Shown in pieces: positions 1 through 5,638 of a stretch of 6,376 nucleotides of DNA. Origin of the DNA: Candidatus Nanohalarchaeota archaeon (lineage in GTDB: Archaea > EX4484-52 > B79-G9); assembly GCA_017610545.1 (NCBI GenBank), contig JAFCBV010000037.1, positions 1-6,376 of the forward strand. Reading direction: 5' to 3'. Both the position numbers and the translations under genes were made by a program. The notes beneath the pieces are model-generated. The model was given only the letters and a program-made list of their open reading frames with translations. It ran no database searches and was not told where the DNA came from. Position 1 is the stretch's first letter; each line of letters opens with the position of its first letter.

Positions 1-216
1 ACCTTGTCCAAGGAGTTTTCCTGGTACAACAACAACATCGCCGTCCTTGCAATATTTTTCAATCTTTTCAGTATTTACAACAGGGCGCATTCTTGTTGAT
101 TTTCCGATGCGCATAGCTACATCTTTCCAAATATCGGCACTTTCCTTTTTTGCATGCTTTCGAAGTGCACTCATTATCTTCAATGTTGTAGGGTTTGTTG
201 GTCCTGTTAGTTTCAT
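1..216 (-). CDS. rpl18e: Large-subunit ribosomal protein eL18 (L18e), N-terminal part
   Basis: The minus-strand frame starts at ATG 216-214 and stays open to the window edge, giving 72 residues that begin MKLTGPTNPTTLKIMSALRK and end VVVVPGKLLGQG. This matches the N-terminal half of archaeal/eukaryotic eL18, a 50S protein of about 120 residues in archaea, including the conserved start (TGPTNP) and the VVVPGK(L/V)LG turn. The remaining roughly 50 codons lie outside the window. A Shine-Dalgarno-like GAGTGA sits about 6 nt before the ATG. The gene follows the tRNA-Leu gene by 63 nt in the same direction. In many Euryarchaeota it continues as rpl18e-rpl13-rps9-rpoN, which is family knowledge and not visible here. 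No convincing TATA box lies between the tRNA and this start, so co-transcription with rpoD and the tRNA is likely. Confidence 0.93.
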   Translation of the reverse strand, partial: MKLTGPTNPTTLKIMSALRKHAKKESADIWKDVAMRIGKSTRMRPVVNTEKIEKYCKDGDVVVVPGKLLGQG

Positions 217-279
217 AATATTTCACTCTTGTGTTTATCTTGCGCCAATGTTGTCTGTTCAGGCGCGTAAATCATGTAA

Positions 280-391
280 TGCAGGGGATGGGAATTTCAT
301 CACACGAATTTATGCATGATTTTGAACCCATGAAGGACCTGCGTCCACAGGATCTTAAGTCCTGCCCCGTTGCCAGCTTGGGTACCCCTGC
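280..391 (-). tRNA. tRNA-Leu(UAA) with a T-loop intron
   Basis: The gene reads from 391 down to 280. The acceptor stem GCAGGGG (391-385) pairs with CCCCTGC (287-281), followed by discriminator A73 (280); CCA is not encoded. The D arm has a CCC/GGG stem and the GG pair in the loop. The anticodon arm is CAGGA-CTTAAGA-TCCTG, so the anticodon is UAA, which reads UUA leucine codons. The long variable arm (GGAC-GCAG-GTCC) is the type II hallmark of tRNA-Leu. The T stem is ATGGG/CCCAT. The T-loop is interrupted by a 27-nt intron (320-294). Removing it gives TTCAAAT, which fits the T54-T55-C56-R-A-N-Y consensus. The mature length is 85 nt before CCA addition. The gene lies 13 nt after the rpoD stop and is probably processed from the operon transcript, because no room remains for a separate promoter outside rpoD. 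Confidence 0.95.
294..320 (-). other. Archaeal tRNA intron with bulge-helix-bulge, tRNA position 59/60
   Basis: Read on the minus strand, the precursor folds as follows. The outer helix is the T stem (ATGGG/CCCAT). The central 4-bp helix is exon TTCA with intron TGAA. Bulge 1 is AAA. The inner 6-bp helix is TCATGC with GTGTGA (two G-U pairs). The 8-nt loop is ATAAATTC and bulge 2 is ATT. This is the exact 3-4-3 BHB geometry recognised by archaeal tRNA splicing endonuclease. Cleavage after the second base of each bulge (between 321/320 and 294/293) releases 27 nt and leaves a 7-nt T-loop. The boundaries are inferred from the fold and from restoration of the consensus loop. The canonical archaeal intron site is 37/38, so this is a non-canonical position. 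Confidence 0.9.
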
Positions 392-404
392 GATTTTAGG
401 CGAA

Positions 405-1163
405 TTACTTTAATTCAGCTTCGAACTCTTTTAATTCTTTCTCGAAAACAGATAATGCTTCAAGAACTATCGTCTTAGGGTCCAAACCGGATACGGATTC
501 AATTGTAACTATTAGTTTTGACTTGTCGCTGTCAAGTTTTGACGCATCTTCACTACAGGCACCCACAGTTGCTCTGAACTTTTCAACCGCAAGGGGGTTT
601 GTTATCTTGCCGGCCGCCGAGGATACCGATTTAAGCTCTTTCTGGCACTTTTCGCAGTATTTGGATATATCTGTTTCAGGAGCATATTTGTATCCAACAA
701 GTGCCGGTTGCCAGCGCGCGTGTTCACTCGCAGTGCCAAGCCTTGCGGTAATTTCAACATCAACTTCCTGCAGATCAATCATTTTTGCAATAAGTTCCTT
801 TGGATTTTTTGCCGAAACATTTTCATCTGTGAATTTTATATCTTCTCCATAGACTGATACAGTGCCTTTTTTCTTCATAATACCTTTTACTTCGCAGTTT
901 GCACACCCTTTTCCCTTACAGCTACAATTTTCACGAAGCTTGTATTTGCCTGCGGGAAACTTAAGGGGTGTGAGCCCAATCCTGTGAGCAAGCATTTCAT
1001 CATAAAGTGCAGTTGAATTTGCAGAGATGTCTATTTTCTCTGCTGCCATGACAGGAACCTTGTTTACTATGCTTCGCCGAATTGTATTTACAAAGACCGG
1101 AGTGGAACCGGTAATTTCAAATACAATTTTATCACCGCTTTTTTCAAGAAGATTCACTTTCAT
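405..1163 (-). CDS. rpoD: DNA-directed RNA polymerase subunit D (Rpo3)
   Basis: This 252-residue protein is archaeal Rpo3, the homologue of Rpb3/bacterial alpha. It dimerises with Rpo11 and nucleates RNA polymerase assembly. The N-terminal alpha-like dimerisation region holds the conserved FVNTIRRSIVNKVPVMA (residues 24-40) and DEMLAHRIGLTPL (55-67). Within the inserted domain there are two cysteine sets. C80, C82, C87 and C90 form a CxCx4CxxC set like the zinc site of eukaryotic Rpb3. C170, C173 and C203 lie where many archaeal D subunits carry a ferredoxin-like Fe-S domain. With only three cysteines the second set is reduced, so a standard 4Fe-4S cluster is doubtful. The C-terminal stretch (about 215-252) returns to the dimerisation fold and ends in an acidic/lysine helix. 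The start is supported by a strong Shine-Dalgarno sequence, AAGGAGG, 8 nt upstream. The gene starts 2 nt after rps11 and ends 13 nt before tRNA-Leu. Confidence 0.97.
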   Translation of the reverse strand: MKVNLLEKSGDKIVFEITGSTPVFVNTIRRSIVNKVPVMAAEKIDISANSTALYDEMLAHRIGLTPLKFPAGKYKLRENCSCKGKGCANCEVKGIMKKKGTVSVYGEDIKFTDENVSAKNPKELIAKMIDLQEVDVEITARLGTASEHARWQPALVGYKYAPETDISKYCEKCQKELKSVSSAAGKITNPLAVEKFRATVGACSEDASKLDSDKSKLIVTIESVSGLDPKTIVLEALSVFEKELKEFEAELK

Positions 1164-1165
1164 GA

Positions 1166-1603
1166 CTAAAGCCTCCTTCCACGCCTTCCGCCTTTTTTTC
1201 TTGTTGTGTCATGCGGGAGTGGGGTGGTTTCCTCAATTTTTCCTACTCGAAGCCCTGCTTGTATGAGTGCGCGCATTGCTGGTTGGGCTCCCTTTCCGGG
1301 CGTCTTGAGCTTGTGTCCGCCGGCTGCCCTGACCCGAACGTGAACACCGGTTATTCCGCGCTCTTTTGCTTCGTCTGCAGCACGCCTTGCTGCCTGCATT
1401 GCAGGATAAGGCGTTCCCTGTAGCCTGCCTTTATCTGTTATCATGCCCGCGCTGCACAATGAAATTGTTTCCGCGCCGGTTATGTCTGTAATATGAACTA
1501 TTGTATTGTTTTGTGTGCTGTAAATACTTGCAAGACCCCATCGGTTAACTCTTTCCTGCCGTCTGGGCTGTTGCTGTGTCTCCTCTTTTTTCTCTTCTGC
1601 CAT
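1166..1603 (-). CDS. rps11: Small-subunit ribosomal protein uS11
   Basis: The 145-residue protein is uS11 of the 30S platform, next to the mRNA exit and the 3' end of 16S rRNA. A charged, glutamine-rich N-terminal tail (1-19) leads into the conserved core: [19 protein letters not shown] (22-40), a GMITDKGR stretch, [17 protein letters not shown] and [11 protein letters not shown]. It ends in the typical basic tail around [18 protein letters not shown]. Length and motifs are normal for archaea. The start follows the rps4 stop by 4 nt. The Shine-Dalgarno-like GTGA contains the TGA stop of rps4, a sign of translational coupling. The gene end overlaps the rpoD ribosome-binding site. Confidence 0.97.
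   Translation of the reverse strand: MAEEKKEETQQQPRRQERVNRWGLASIYSTQNNTIVHITDITGAETISLCSAGMITDKGRLQGTPYPAMQAARRAADEAKERGITGVHVRVRAAGGHKLKTPGKGAQPAMRALIQAGLRVGKIEETTPLPHDTTRKKGGRRGRRL
1172..1178 (-). promoter_or_regulatory. Strong ribosome-binding site of rpoD inside the rps11 end
   Basis: On the minus strand AAGGAGG lies 8 nt before the rpoD ATG and overlaps the last codons of rps11 (GRRL then TAG). It is the best match to the anti-Shine-Dalgarno sequence in the window; the other cluster genes show only GGTG- or GTGA-type matches. It fixes the rpoD start. Confidence 0.75.
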
Positions 1604-1607
1604 AAAA

Positions 1608-2327
1608 TCACTTTACACTGTTTGTGGCTCCGACAACTTCTTTTTCAACAGGAGCCTTTTCTACAGGTTTTTCAGAAGCTTTAGCTTCTTCTTTTTCAAC
1701 ATTTTCTTTTGGCTGTTTATCAACAGCAACTTCGTTTTTCTTCTCTTCTTTGGACGGTTCTGCTTTTGCCACTACCGTTGATTCTTTGGATTTTTCTGCA
1801 GGCATCTCACTTGGTTTGTGTTCTTTTGTTTTGTCTGCATATTTGAAGTTGGATGTAAGAGCCGAGTTTATTGCAAACTCAATAGAATTCTCATCATCAC
1901 GCGAAACCAGGTGGCTTGGAGATGTAACTTTCCTGCCTGCAACAGTTATGTGTCCGTGTGTTATGAACTGTCTTGCCTGTTTAAGTGAATTGGCAAGTTT
2001 CTTTTTTCTGACAATGGTCTGAAGACGCCTTTCAAGAAGCTCGCTCATTTTCAGTGCAAGAACTCTTTCAAGTGTCGCATCTTTTTCAGTCAGGCCCAGA
2101 TCATACATTTTCCTGAGAATAACAGACTCTTTCTCAGGGTTGCCTTCTGCAAAGAGTTTTCTTGCGCGCCTTCTAATATGCCTTGTAGCTGTCTCGGCAC
2201 GATGCAACTCCTGCTTTCTTCGAAGGCCGTATGCCTTAAGCACAGTCCTGTCTTCTTCAAGACGTTCTTTGTCCCACGGTCTTCGTGGAGAATCATAATG
2301 TTTTTTCATTTTTGCAGGAGATCCCAT
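1608..2327 (-). CDS. rps4: Small-subunit ribosomal protein uS4 with long charged C-terminal tail
   Basis: The first 165 or so residues are archaeal uS4, a primary 16S rRNA binder that starts assembly of the 30S body. The N-terminal part has [19 protein letters not shown] (11-29) and [12 protein letters not shown] (34-45). An S4 RNA-binding domain follows at about 98-160, with [28 protein letters not shown] and the [11 protein letters not shown] loop. Residues 165-239 form a tail rich in Lys, Glu, Ala, Pro and Val, with almost no aromatic or large hydrophobic residues, so it is probably disordered. Archaeal uS4 is usually around 170-190 residues, so this protein is longer than most. The ATG at 2327 is preceded by AAGGTG about 6 nt upstream. 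It follows rps13 by 16 nt, and its stop overlaps the rps11 ribosome-binding site. The tail stays in frame, and normal Shine-Dalgarno-like sequence and the next gene start follow at once, so a frameshift is unlikely. Confidence 0.96.
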   Translation of the reverse strand: MGSPAKMKKHYDSPRRPWDKERLEEDRTVLKAYGLRRKQELHRAETATRHIRRRARKLFAEGNPEKESVILRKMYDLGLTEKDATLERVLALKMSELLERRLQTIVRKKKLANSLKQARQFITHGHITVAGRKVTSPSHLVSRDDENSIEFAINSALTSNFKYADKTKEHKPSEMPAEKSKESTVVAKAEPSKEEKKNEVAVDKQPKENVEKEEAKASEKPVEKAPVEKEVVGATNSVK

Positions 2328-2343
2328 TAGTACACCTTAATCA

Positions 2344-2817
2344 TTACTTTGATTTTGATTTATCTTCTTTCTTTCTGCTCACGCCAAGGCTTGCACCGCC
2401 TCTGAATGATGAGCGCGTTCTCTGGCCGCGTGTCGGCAGCCCTCTTTCGTGGCGTATGCCTCTATATGCCCTGATTTTTTTCAGGCGGTTTATATCATCC
2501 CGAAGCGTGATTTGAAGTTCAGCACCGGTCAGGTGCTTATCGTCTCCGGAAACATAATCTTTCTGCCTGTTGATGGCCCAGGAAGGTATTCCTGCAGCAA
2601 CAGGATCCTCAATTACTTTTTCAATCTCTTTTATTTTGTCGTCACTAAGGTCTTTGAGCTTGGTCTCTTCCTTAAGTGCTATGACGTGCAGTATGCATTT
2701 TGAAAGTGGATATCCAACACCCTTTATTTTCGAAAGTGCCATGACTATGCTTTTATCCGCATCAAGGTCTGTACCTGCGATACGCATTATGTTCTCGATA
2801 TTTTTTGATATTGCCAT
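2344..2817 (-). CDS. rps13: Small-subunit ribosomal protein uS13
   Basis: This 157-residue protein is archaeal uS13 of the 30S head, which contacts the P-site tRNA and 50S through intersubunit bridges. Visible features are IMRIAGTDLDADKSI (10-24), the helix-hairpin-helix-like SKIKGVGYPLSKCIL (29-43), IPSWAINRQKDYVSG (77-91) and the basic RNA-binding C-terminal region RAYRGIRHERGLPTRGQRTRSSFRGG. A short Lys/Ser-rich tail ends the protein. The length is close to the usual 150 or so. The ATG at 2817-2815 is preceded by AAGTGA about 4 nt upstream. It is the first gene of the minus-strand cluster; upstream lie a leader with a small hairpin and the divergent hypF promoter. Confidence 0.97.
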   Translation of the reverse strand: MAISKNIENIMRIAGTDLDADKSIVMALSKIKGVGYPLSKCILHVIALKEETKLKDLSDDKIKEIEKVIEDPVAAGIPSWAINRQKDYVSGDDKHLTGAELQITLRDDINRLKKIRAYRGIRHERGLPTRGQRTRSSFRGGASLGVSRKKEDKSKSK

Positions 2818-2835
2818 GATTTCACTTGTTTTTAA

Positions 2836-2851
2836 GAAACTCAGGAGTTTC
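2836..2851 (-). repeat. 16-nt palindrome in the rps13 leader
   Basis: GAAACTC-CT-GAGTTTC is a perfect 7-bp inverted repeat with a 2-nt centre; as RNA it would be a 6-bp stem with a 4-nt loop. It ends 18 nt before the rps13 ATG, just upstream of an A-rich stretch and the AAGTGA ribosome-binding site. If transcription starts near 2863, it lies in the 5' leader of the ribosomal cluster. It could be an operator or a leader hairpin. Its function is not known from sequence. Confidence 0.5.
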
Positions 2852-2885
2852 GGTATTGCGCTTTACAGAAAAACCACAAAGGACT

Positions 2886-2894
2886 GATTTATGC
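2886..2894 (-). promoter_or_regulatory. Candidate TATA box for the rps13 cluster
   Basis: GCATAAATC on the minus strand resembles an archaeal box A. Start-site spacing of about 25 nt would put the transcript start near 2863, giving a leader of about 45 nt that carries the ribosome-binding site and the palindrome at 2836-2851. An alternative is the symmetric TTTATAAA at 2964-2971, which would give a longer leader. Evidence is by pattern only. Confidence 0.4.
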
Positions 2895-2922
2895 CACGAC
2901 ACACATTGGTGCCCCGGCGACC

Positions 2923-2935
2923 TTTGCAGTGCAAA
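2923..2935. repeat. 13-nt operator-like palindrome TTTGCA-G-TGCAAA
   Basis: This perfect odd palindrome (6-bp arms, 1-nt centre) lies in the divergent intergenic region. It sits upstream of the hypF TATA box and upstream of the candidate rps13 TATA box. Its size and place suit a dimeric helix-turn-helix regulator site, but a single copy of this length can arise by chance. Confidence 0.35.
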
Positions 2936-2963
2936 AGCGAATGGGCTATATTGTAGGGTTAAG

Positions 2964-2972
2964 TTTATAAAT
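2964..2972 (+). promoter_or_regulatory. TATA box of hypF
   Basis: TTTATAAAT preceded by AAG matches the archaeal box A. It ends 24 nt before the ATG at 2997, so the predicted start of transcription falls at or only a few nt before the start codon. No Shine-Dalgarno sequence is at a usable distance. This predicts a leaderless or very short-leader mRNA. The core TTTATAAA is its own reverse complement and could also be used on the minus strand. Confidence 0.6.
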
Positions 2973-2996
2973 GTAGTGAGTGCCGCATTAAGTATA

Positions 2997-5135
2997 ATGG
3001 CATCTTTTTTCAGGTTCCGCGTGTTTGGTCGGGTGCAGGGTATTGGCTTCAGGCCGCGCATATATGTCGAGGCAAAGAAGCGCGCACTGTCAGGTTTTGT
3101 GAGAAATGCAGGCTCACACGCAGAGATAGTTGCAGACAACAAGGAATCGGTTATTGAGATTCTTAAAACCCTGCCGAATGCAGAGATTACAAAAGTTGAT
3201 ATTGACGAAATTTCAGGTAAATACAATTCATTCAAAATACTTGAAAGCACGAAAACATCTTCTTGTTTTGGAAGCGGAATGCCTGCTGACACTACAACAT
3301 GCAAAGAATGCCTAAAAGAGATGCACGACCCGAAAAATCCGCGATACAATTATTTTTTCATAACTTGTACCTCCTGCGGCCCGCGCTTTACTGCTGTGGA
3401 TTCATACCCATATGACCGGAAAAATACATCACTAAAAGACTTTGAGATGTGCGATTCTTGCAGAGAAGAGTACCAAAACCCGGAAAACAGGAGGTTTCAT
3501 GCAGAGACCATTGCATGTGAAAAGTGCGGCCCAACTCTTTCGCTTTTTGTGAATGGGAAAAATGCAAATGTAAAAAACCCTATTTTAGAGACTGCAAATC
3601 TAATTCTCAAAGGAAAAATAGTTTCAATCAAAGGCCTTGGAGGATATCATCTTGCCTGCCTTGCAGACAATACAAATACAATTACAGAATTAAGGGCGCG
3701 CACGTCAAGGTCAAATAAGCCTTTTGCCGTAATGGTGCGCGATATCAAGATGGCTCGTAAAATCACCCATGTATCGGCAGAAGAAGAAAAGATTCTGTTG
3801 TCAGAAAGCGCACCAATAGTCCTTCTGAAAGCAAAGAGAAAAATGCCTGTGTCTGAGCTTGACACAATCGGCGTCATGCTGCCATACACAGCGTTGCACA
3901 TACTTCTTTTTGACCACATTGATGAGCCCCTTGCCATGACAAGCTCAAACCGTGCTGATGAGCCGATAACATCTGATTTGGGTGATGAGCAGTTTGCGCA
4001 TTATGTGCTTGAGCACAACAGGAGAATTGCAAGAAAAGCAGACGACTCTGTTGTAAAACCCATTGCAGGAAAGACTCTGATTATAAGGCGCTCGCGCGGG
4101 TTTGTCCCGATGCCAATTGAACTTGAAACAAAGAGCCCTGTGCTTGCACTTGGTGGCGACAGCATGAACACATTCTGTCTTGCAAAGGACGAAAAAGCAG
4201 TGCTGTCCCGGCACATAGGGACATTGTCAAACCCAAAAACATTCTTGCGCTACAAACAAGAAATTGAAAGTTTCCTGAAACTCTACAATTTTAAACCCAA
4301 AATTATTTCGTGCGACATGCACCCGGATTATAATTCAACAGCATTTGCAAAAGAGCTTGCCAAAAGGTTTCCTGCAAAACTTGTCCCCGTCCAGCACCAC
4401 ATCGCGCACGCAGAGTCATGCGCCAGCGAGCACGGGCTTTCAGATTATGCTGCGATAGTCTGTGACGGTTCAGGGCACGGGCTTGACGGCAAAGTGTGGG
4501 GCGGGGAAATTATCGTGAACTGCAAAAGAGAAGGGCATCTGCAAGAGCAAGTGATGCCCGGTGCCGAGTCAGCAGTGCACTATCCAAAGAAAATGCTTTT
4601 TGGAATACTGAACAAATTCATGAACGCGCAAGAGATTTCAAAAGTTGTCGAAATAGCGCCTGATGAGTGCATAGTTCTTGAGAAACAGGTTGCAGAAAAT
4701 TTCAACTGTGTTCACACCACAAGCACAGGCCGTATTTTTGATGCCGCGTCAACACTTCTTGGATTTTGCGAAAAAAGAACCTATGACGGACGTCCTGCAA
4801 TACTTCTTGAGGCGAACTCAACAAAACATCTTGATTTTTCTGCTAAAACAAAAGGAAATGTGCTTTTGACAACACCGCTGTTTGAGTATCTTGTCGAAAA
4901 CATTGATATAGATAAGTCCCGCCTCGCTGCAACAGTTCAGCAGTACATTGCAGAAGGAATGTATAAGATAGCGGCGAAGTACAAAAAACCAATCGTCTTC
5001 TCCGGCGGGTGCGCATACAACCGCATAATGGCAGAACACATGGTTTCAAAAGGAGTTTATGTAAATGAGAAAGTTCCTGCCGGCGATGGAGGGCTTTCTT
5101 TCGGGCAGGCAGCATTTTGCGCGTTAAAACAGTAA
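2997..5135 (+). CDS. hypF: HypF, carbamoyltransferase of [NiFe]-hydrogenase maturation
   Basis: This 712-residue protein has all HypF domains in order. HypF turns carbamoyl phosphate and ATP into carbamoyl-adenylate and passes the carbamoyl group to the C-terminal cysteine of HypE, the source of the cyanide ligands of the NiFe site. Residues 1-90 are an acylphosphatase domain with VQGIGFRP (13-20) and the catalytic-type Arg19 and Asn37. Two zinc fingers follow, each CX2CX18CX2C (C102/C105/C124/C127 and C152/C155/C174/C177). A YrdC-like domain (about 195-380) has KGLGGYHLAC, SNKPFAVM and SSNRADEPI. A Kae1-like domain (about 381-712) has HHIAH (467-471, metal-binding), the CDGSGHG loop (489-495), FDAAS, FSGGCAYNR and GDGGLSFGQA. 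The frame is open back to 2826, but the acylphosphatase domain begins right after ATG 2997 and the TATA box lies 24 nt before it, so that start is chosen. The gene is divergent from the ribosomal cluster, with no other hyp gene in view. Confidence 0.96.
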   Translation: MASFFRFRVFGRVQGIGFRPRIYVEAKKRALSGFVRNAGSHAEIVADNKESVIEILKTLPNAEITKVDIDEISGKYNSFKILESTKTSSCFGSGMPADTTTCKECLKEMHDPKNPRYNYFFITCTSCGPRFTAVDSYPYDRKNTSLKDFEMCDSCREEYQNPENRRFHAETIACEKCGPTLSLFVNGKNANVKNPILETANLILKGKIVSIKGLGGYHLACLADNTNTITELRARTSRSNKPFAVMVRDIKMARKITHVSAEEEKILLSESAPIVLLKAKRKMPVSELDTIGVMLPYTALHILLFDHIDEPLAMTSSNRADEPITSDLGDEQFAHYVLEHNRRIARKADDSVVKPIAGKTLIIRRSRGFVPMPIELETKSPVLALGGDSMNTFCLAKDEKAVLSRHIGTLSNPKTFLRYKQEIESFLKLYNFKPKIISCDMHPDYNSTAFAKELAKRFPAKLVPVQHHIAHAESCASEHGLSDYAAIVCDGSGHGLDGKVWGGEIIVNCKREGHLQEQVMPGAESAVHYPKKMLFGILNKFMNAQEISKVVEIAPDECIVLEKQVAENFNCVHTTSTGRIFDAASTLLGFCEKRTYDGRPAILLEANSTKHLDFSAKTKGNVLLTTPLFEYLVENIDIDKSRLAATVQQYIAEGMYKIAAKYKKPIVFSGGCAYNRIMAEHMVSKGVYVNEKVPAGDGGLSFGQAAFCALKQ

Positions 5136-5154
5136 AATCCGGCAAATATGTAGA

Positions 5155-5162
5155 TTTTAATA
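5155..5162 (+). promoter_or_regulatory. TATA box of the Zn-ribbon gene
   Basis: TTTTAATA lies 21 nt before the ATG at 5184 in the 48-nt gap after hypF. This spacing puts the transcript start at about the start codon. No Shine-Dalgarno sequence is seen, in line with leaderless expression independent of hypF. Confidence 0.5.
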
Positions 5163-5183
5163 GGTTCCTGCCCCATAAGATTC

Positions 5184-5573
5184 ATGCCTGACAAATGCAC
5201 AAAGTGCGGTAAGATTCACCCGGATGATGCGCCATATCTCATCAACGGATGCGATAAGTGCGGCGGAAAATTCTTTTTCTATGTAAGGCCTGAATTGCTC
5301 GAAGAGGCCGAACAGGAAGTATCTTTGCTTTCAAGAAAAGACATGAAAGAGATTGAAGACGACATACGGGATATCGTTTCCGGTGAAGGCGTCAAAAAGG
5401 ACGAAACCGTTGTTCTTGACCTTGAGGCAATAAGAGTTATACGCCCCGGGAAATACCAGATTGATGTCACGAACCTATTCAACCAGAAGCCGATTATAGT
5501 GAGGGTCGGTGCAGGCCGCTACGAGATAGACCTCTCAACCCTCATGACTAAAATCAGCAAAAAGAATAAATGA
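5184..5573 (+). CDS. Archaeal Zn-ribbon protein (COG3364/former DUF2072, OapB-like)
   Basis: This 129-residue protein has three parts. The N-terminal zinc ribbon has C5xxC8 and C23xxC26, in KCTKCGK and NGCDKCGGKFFFY. A charged, mostly acidic helical segment follows (about 35-68). The beta-rich C-terminal domain (74-123) contains a near repeat, GKYQIDVTNLF (89-99) and GRYEIDLSTLM (111-121). This layout matches the widespread archaeal family first listed as Zn-ribbon containing protein, DUF2072. From memory, its C-terminal part has since been grouped with OapB, an RNA-binding protein of the bacterial OLE ribonucleoprotein. If so, a nucleic-acid-binding role is likely, but the archaeal function is not known to me. 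Families DUF2072 and DUF2073 often lie together in archaeal genomes near an Era-like GTPase. Here the DUF2073 gene is some 440 nt away on the other strand. Confidence 0.85.
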   Translation: MPDKCTKCGKIHPDDAPYLINGCDKCGGKFFFYVRPELLEEAEQEVSLLSRKDMKEIEDDIRDIVSGEGVKKDETVVLDLEAIRVIRPGKYQIDVTNLFNQKPIIVRVGAGRYEIDLSTLMTKISKKNK

Positions 5574-5601
5574 AACAACTCCTCCAAGCACAGCCGAAAA
5601 A

Positions 5602-5610
5602 TTTTTAATA
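5602..5610 (+). promoter_or_regulatory. TATA box of the small RCK_C-like gene
   Basis: TTTTTAATA, preceded by a run of A, ends 28 nt before ATG 5639. The implied transcript start is about 5633, only a few nt before the ATG. This supports ATG 5639 over the in-frame GTG at 5630 and suggests that the gene is not read only from the upstream promoter. Confidence 0.5.
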
Positions 5611-5638
5611 TTGTGTCCTTAATAAAAGAGTGGTAATT

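Noticed and set aside
216..280. A C/D-box small RNA between tRNA-Leu and rpl18e (CTGA and TGATT-like bits), and a GCGCC/GGCGC inverted repeat
   Set aside because: No RTGATGA C box or C'/D' pair is present, and the 5-bp arms are separated by a 15-nt unstructured loop; too weak to call.
47..413. Two plus-strand open frames over the left end
   Set aside because: They run antisense to eL18 and through the tRNA-Leu gene and its intron, so they are not genes.
2826..2996. An upstream extension of hypF by 57 codons (start at 2826), or by 7 codons from GTG 2976
   Set aside because: The extension has no HypF similarity, crosses the divergent promoter region and overlaps the rps13 leader. The acylphosphatase domain begins directly after ATG 2997, and the TATA box at 2964-2972 fits that start.
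2822..3349. A 175-codon open frame on the minus strand opposite the hypF start
   Set aside because: It lies almost wholly antisense to the conserved acylphosphatase and zinc-finger coding region and resembles no family I know; it is a shadow frame.
5630..5638. GTG 5630 as the start of the RCK_C-like gene
   Set aside because: ATG 5639 gives a better fit to the TATA box spacing, and the three extra residues add nothing to the domain.
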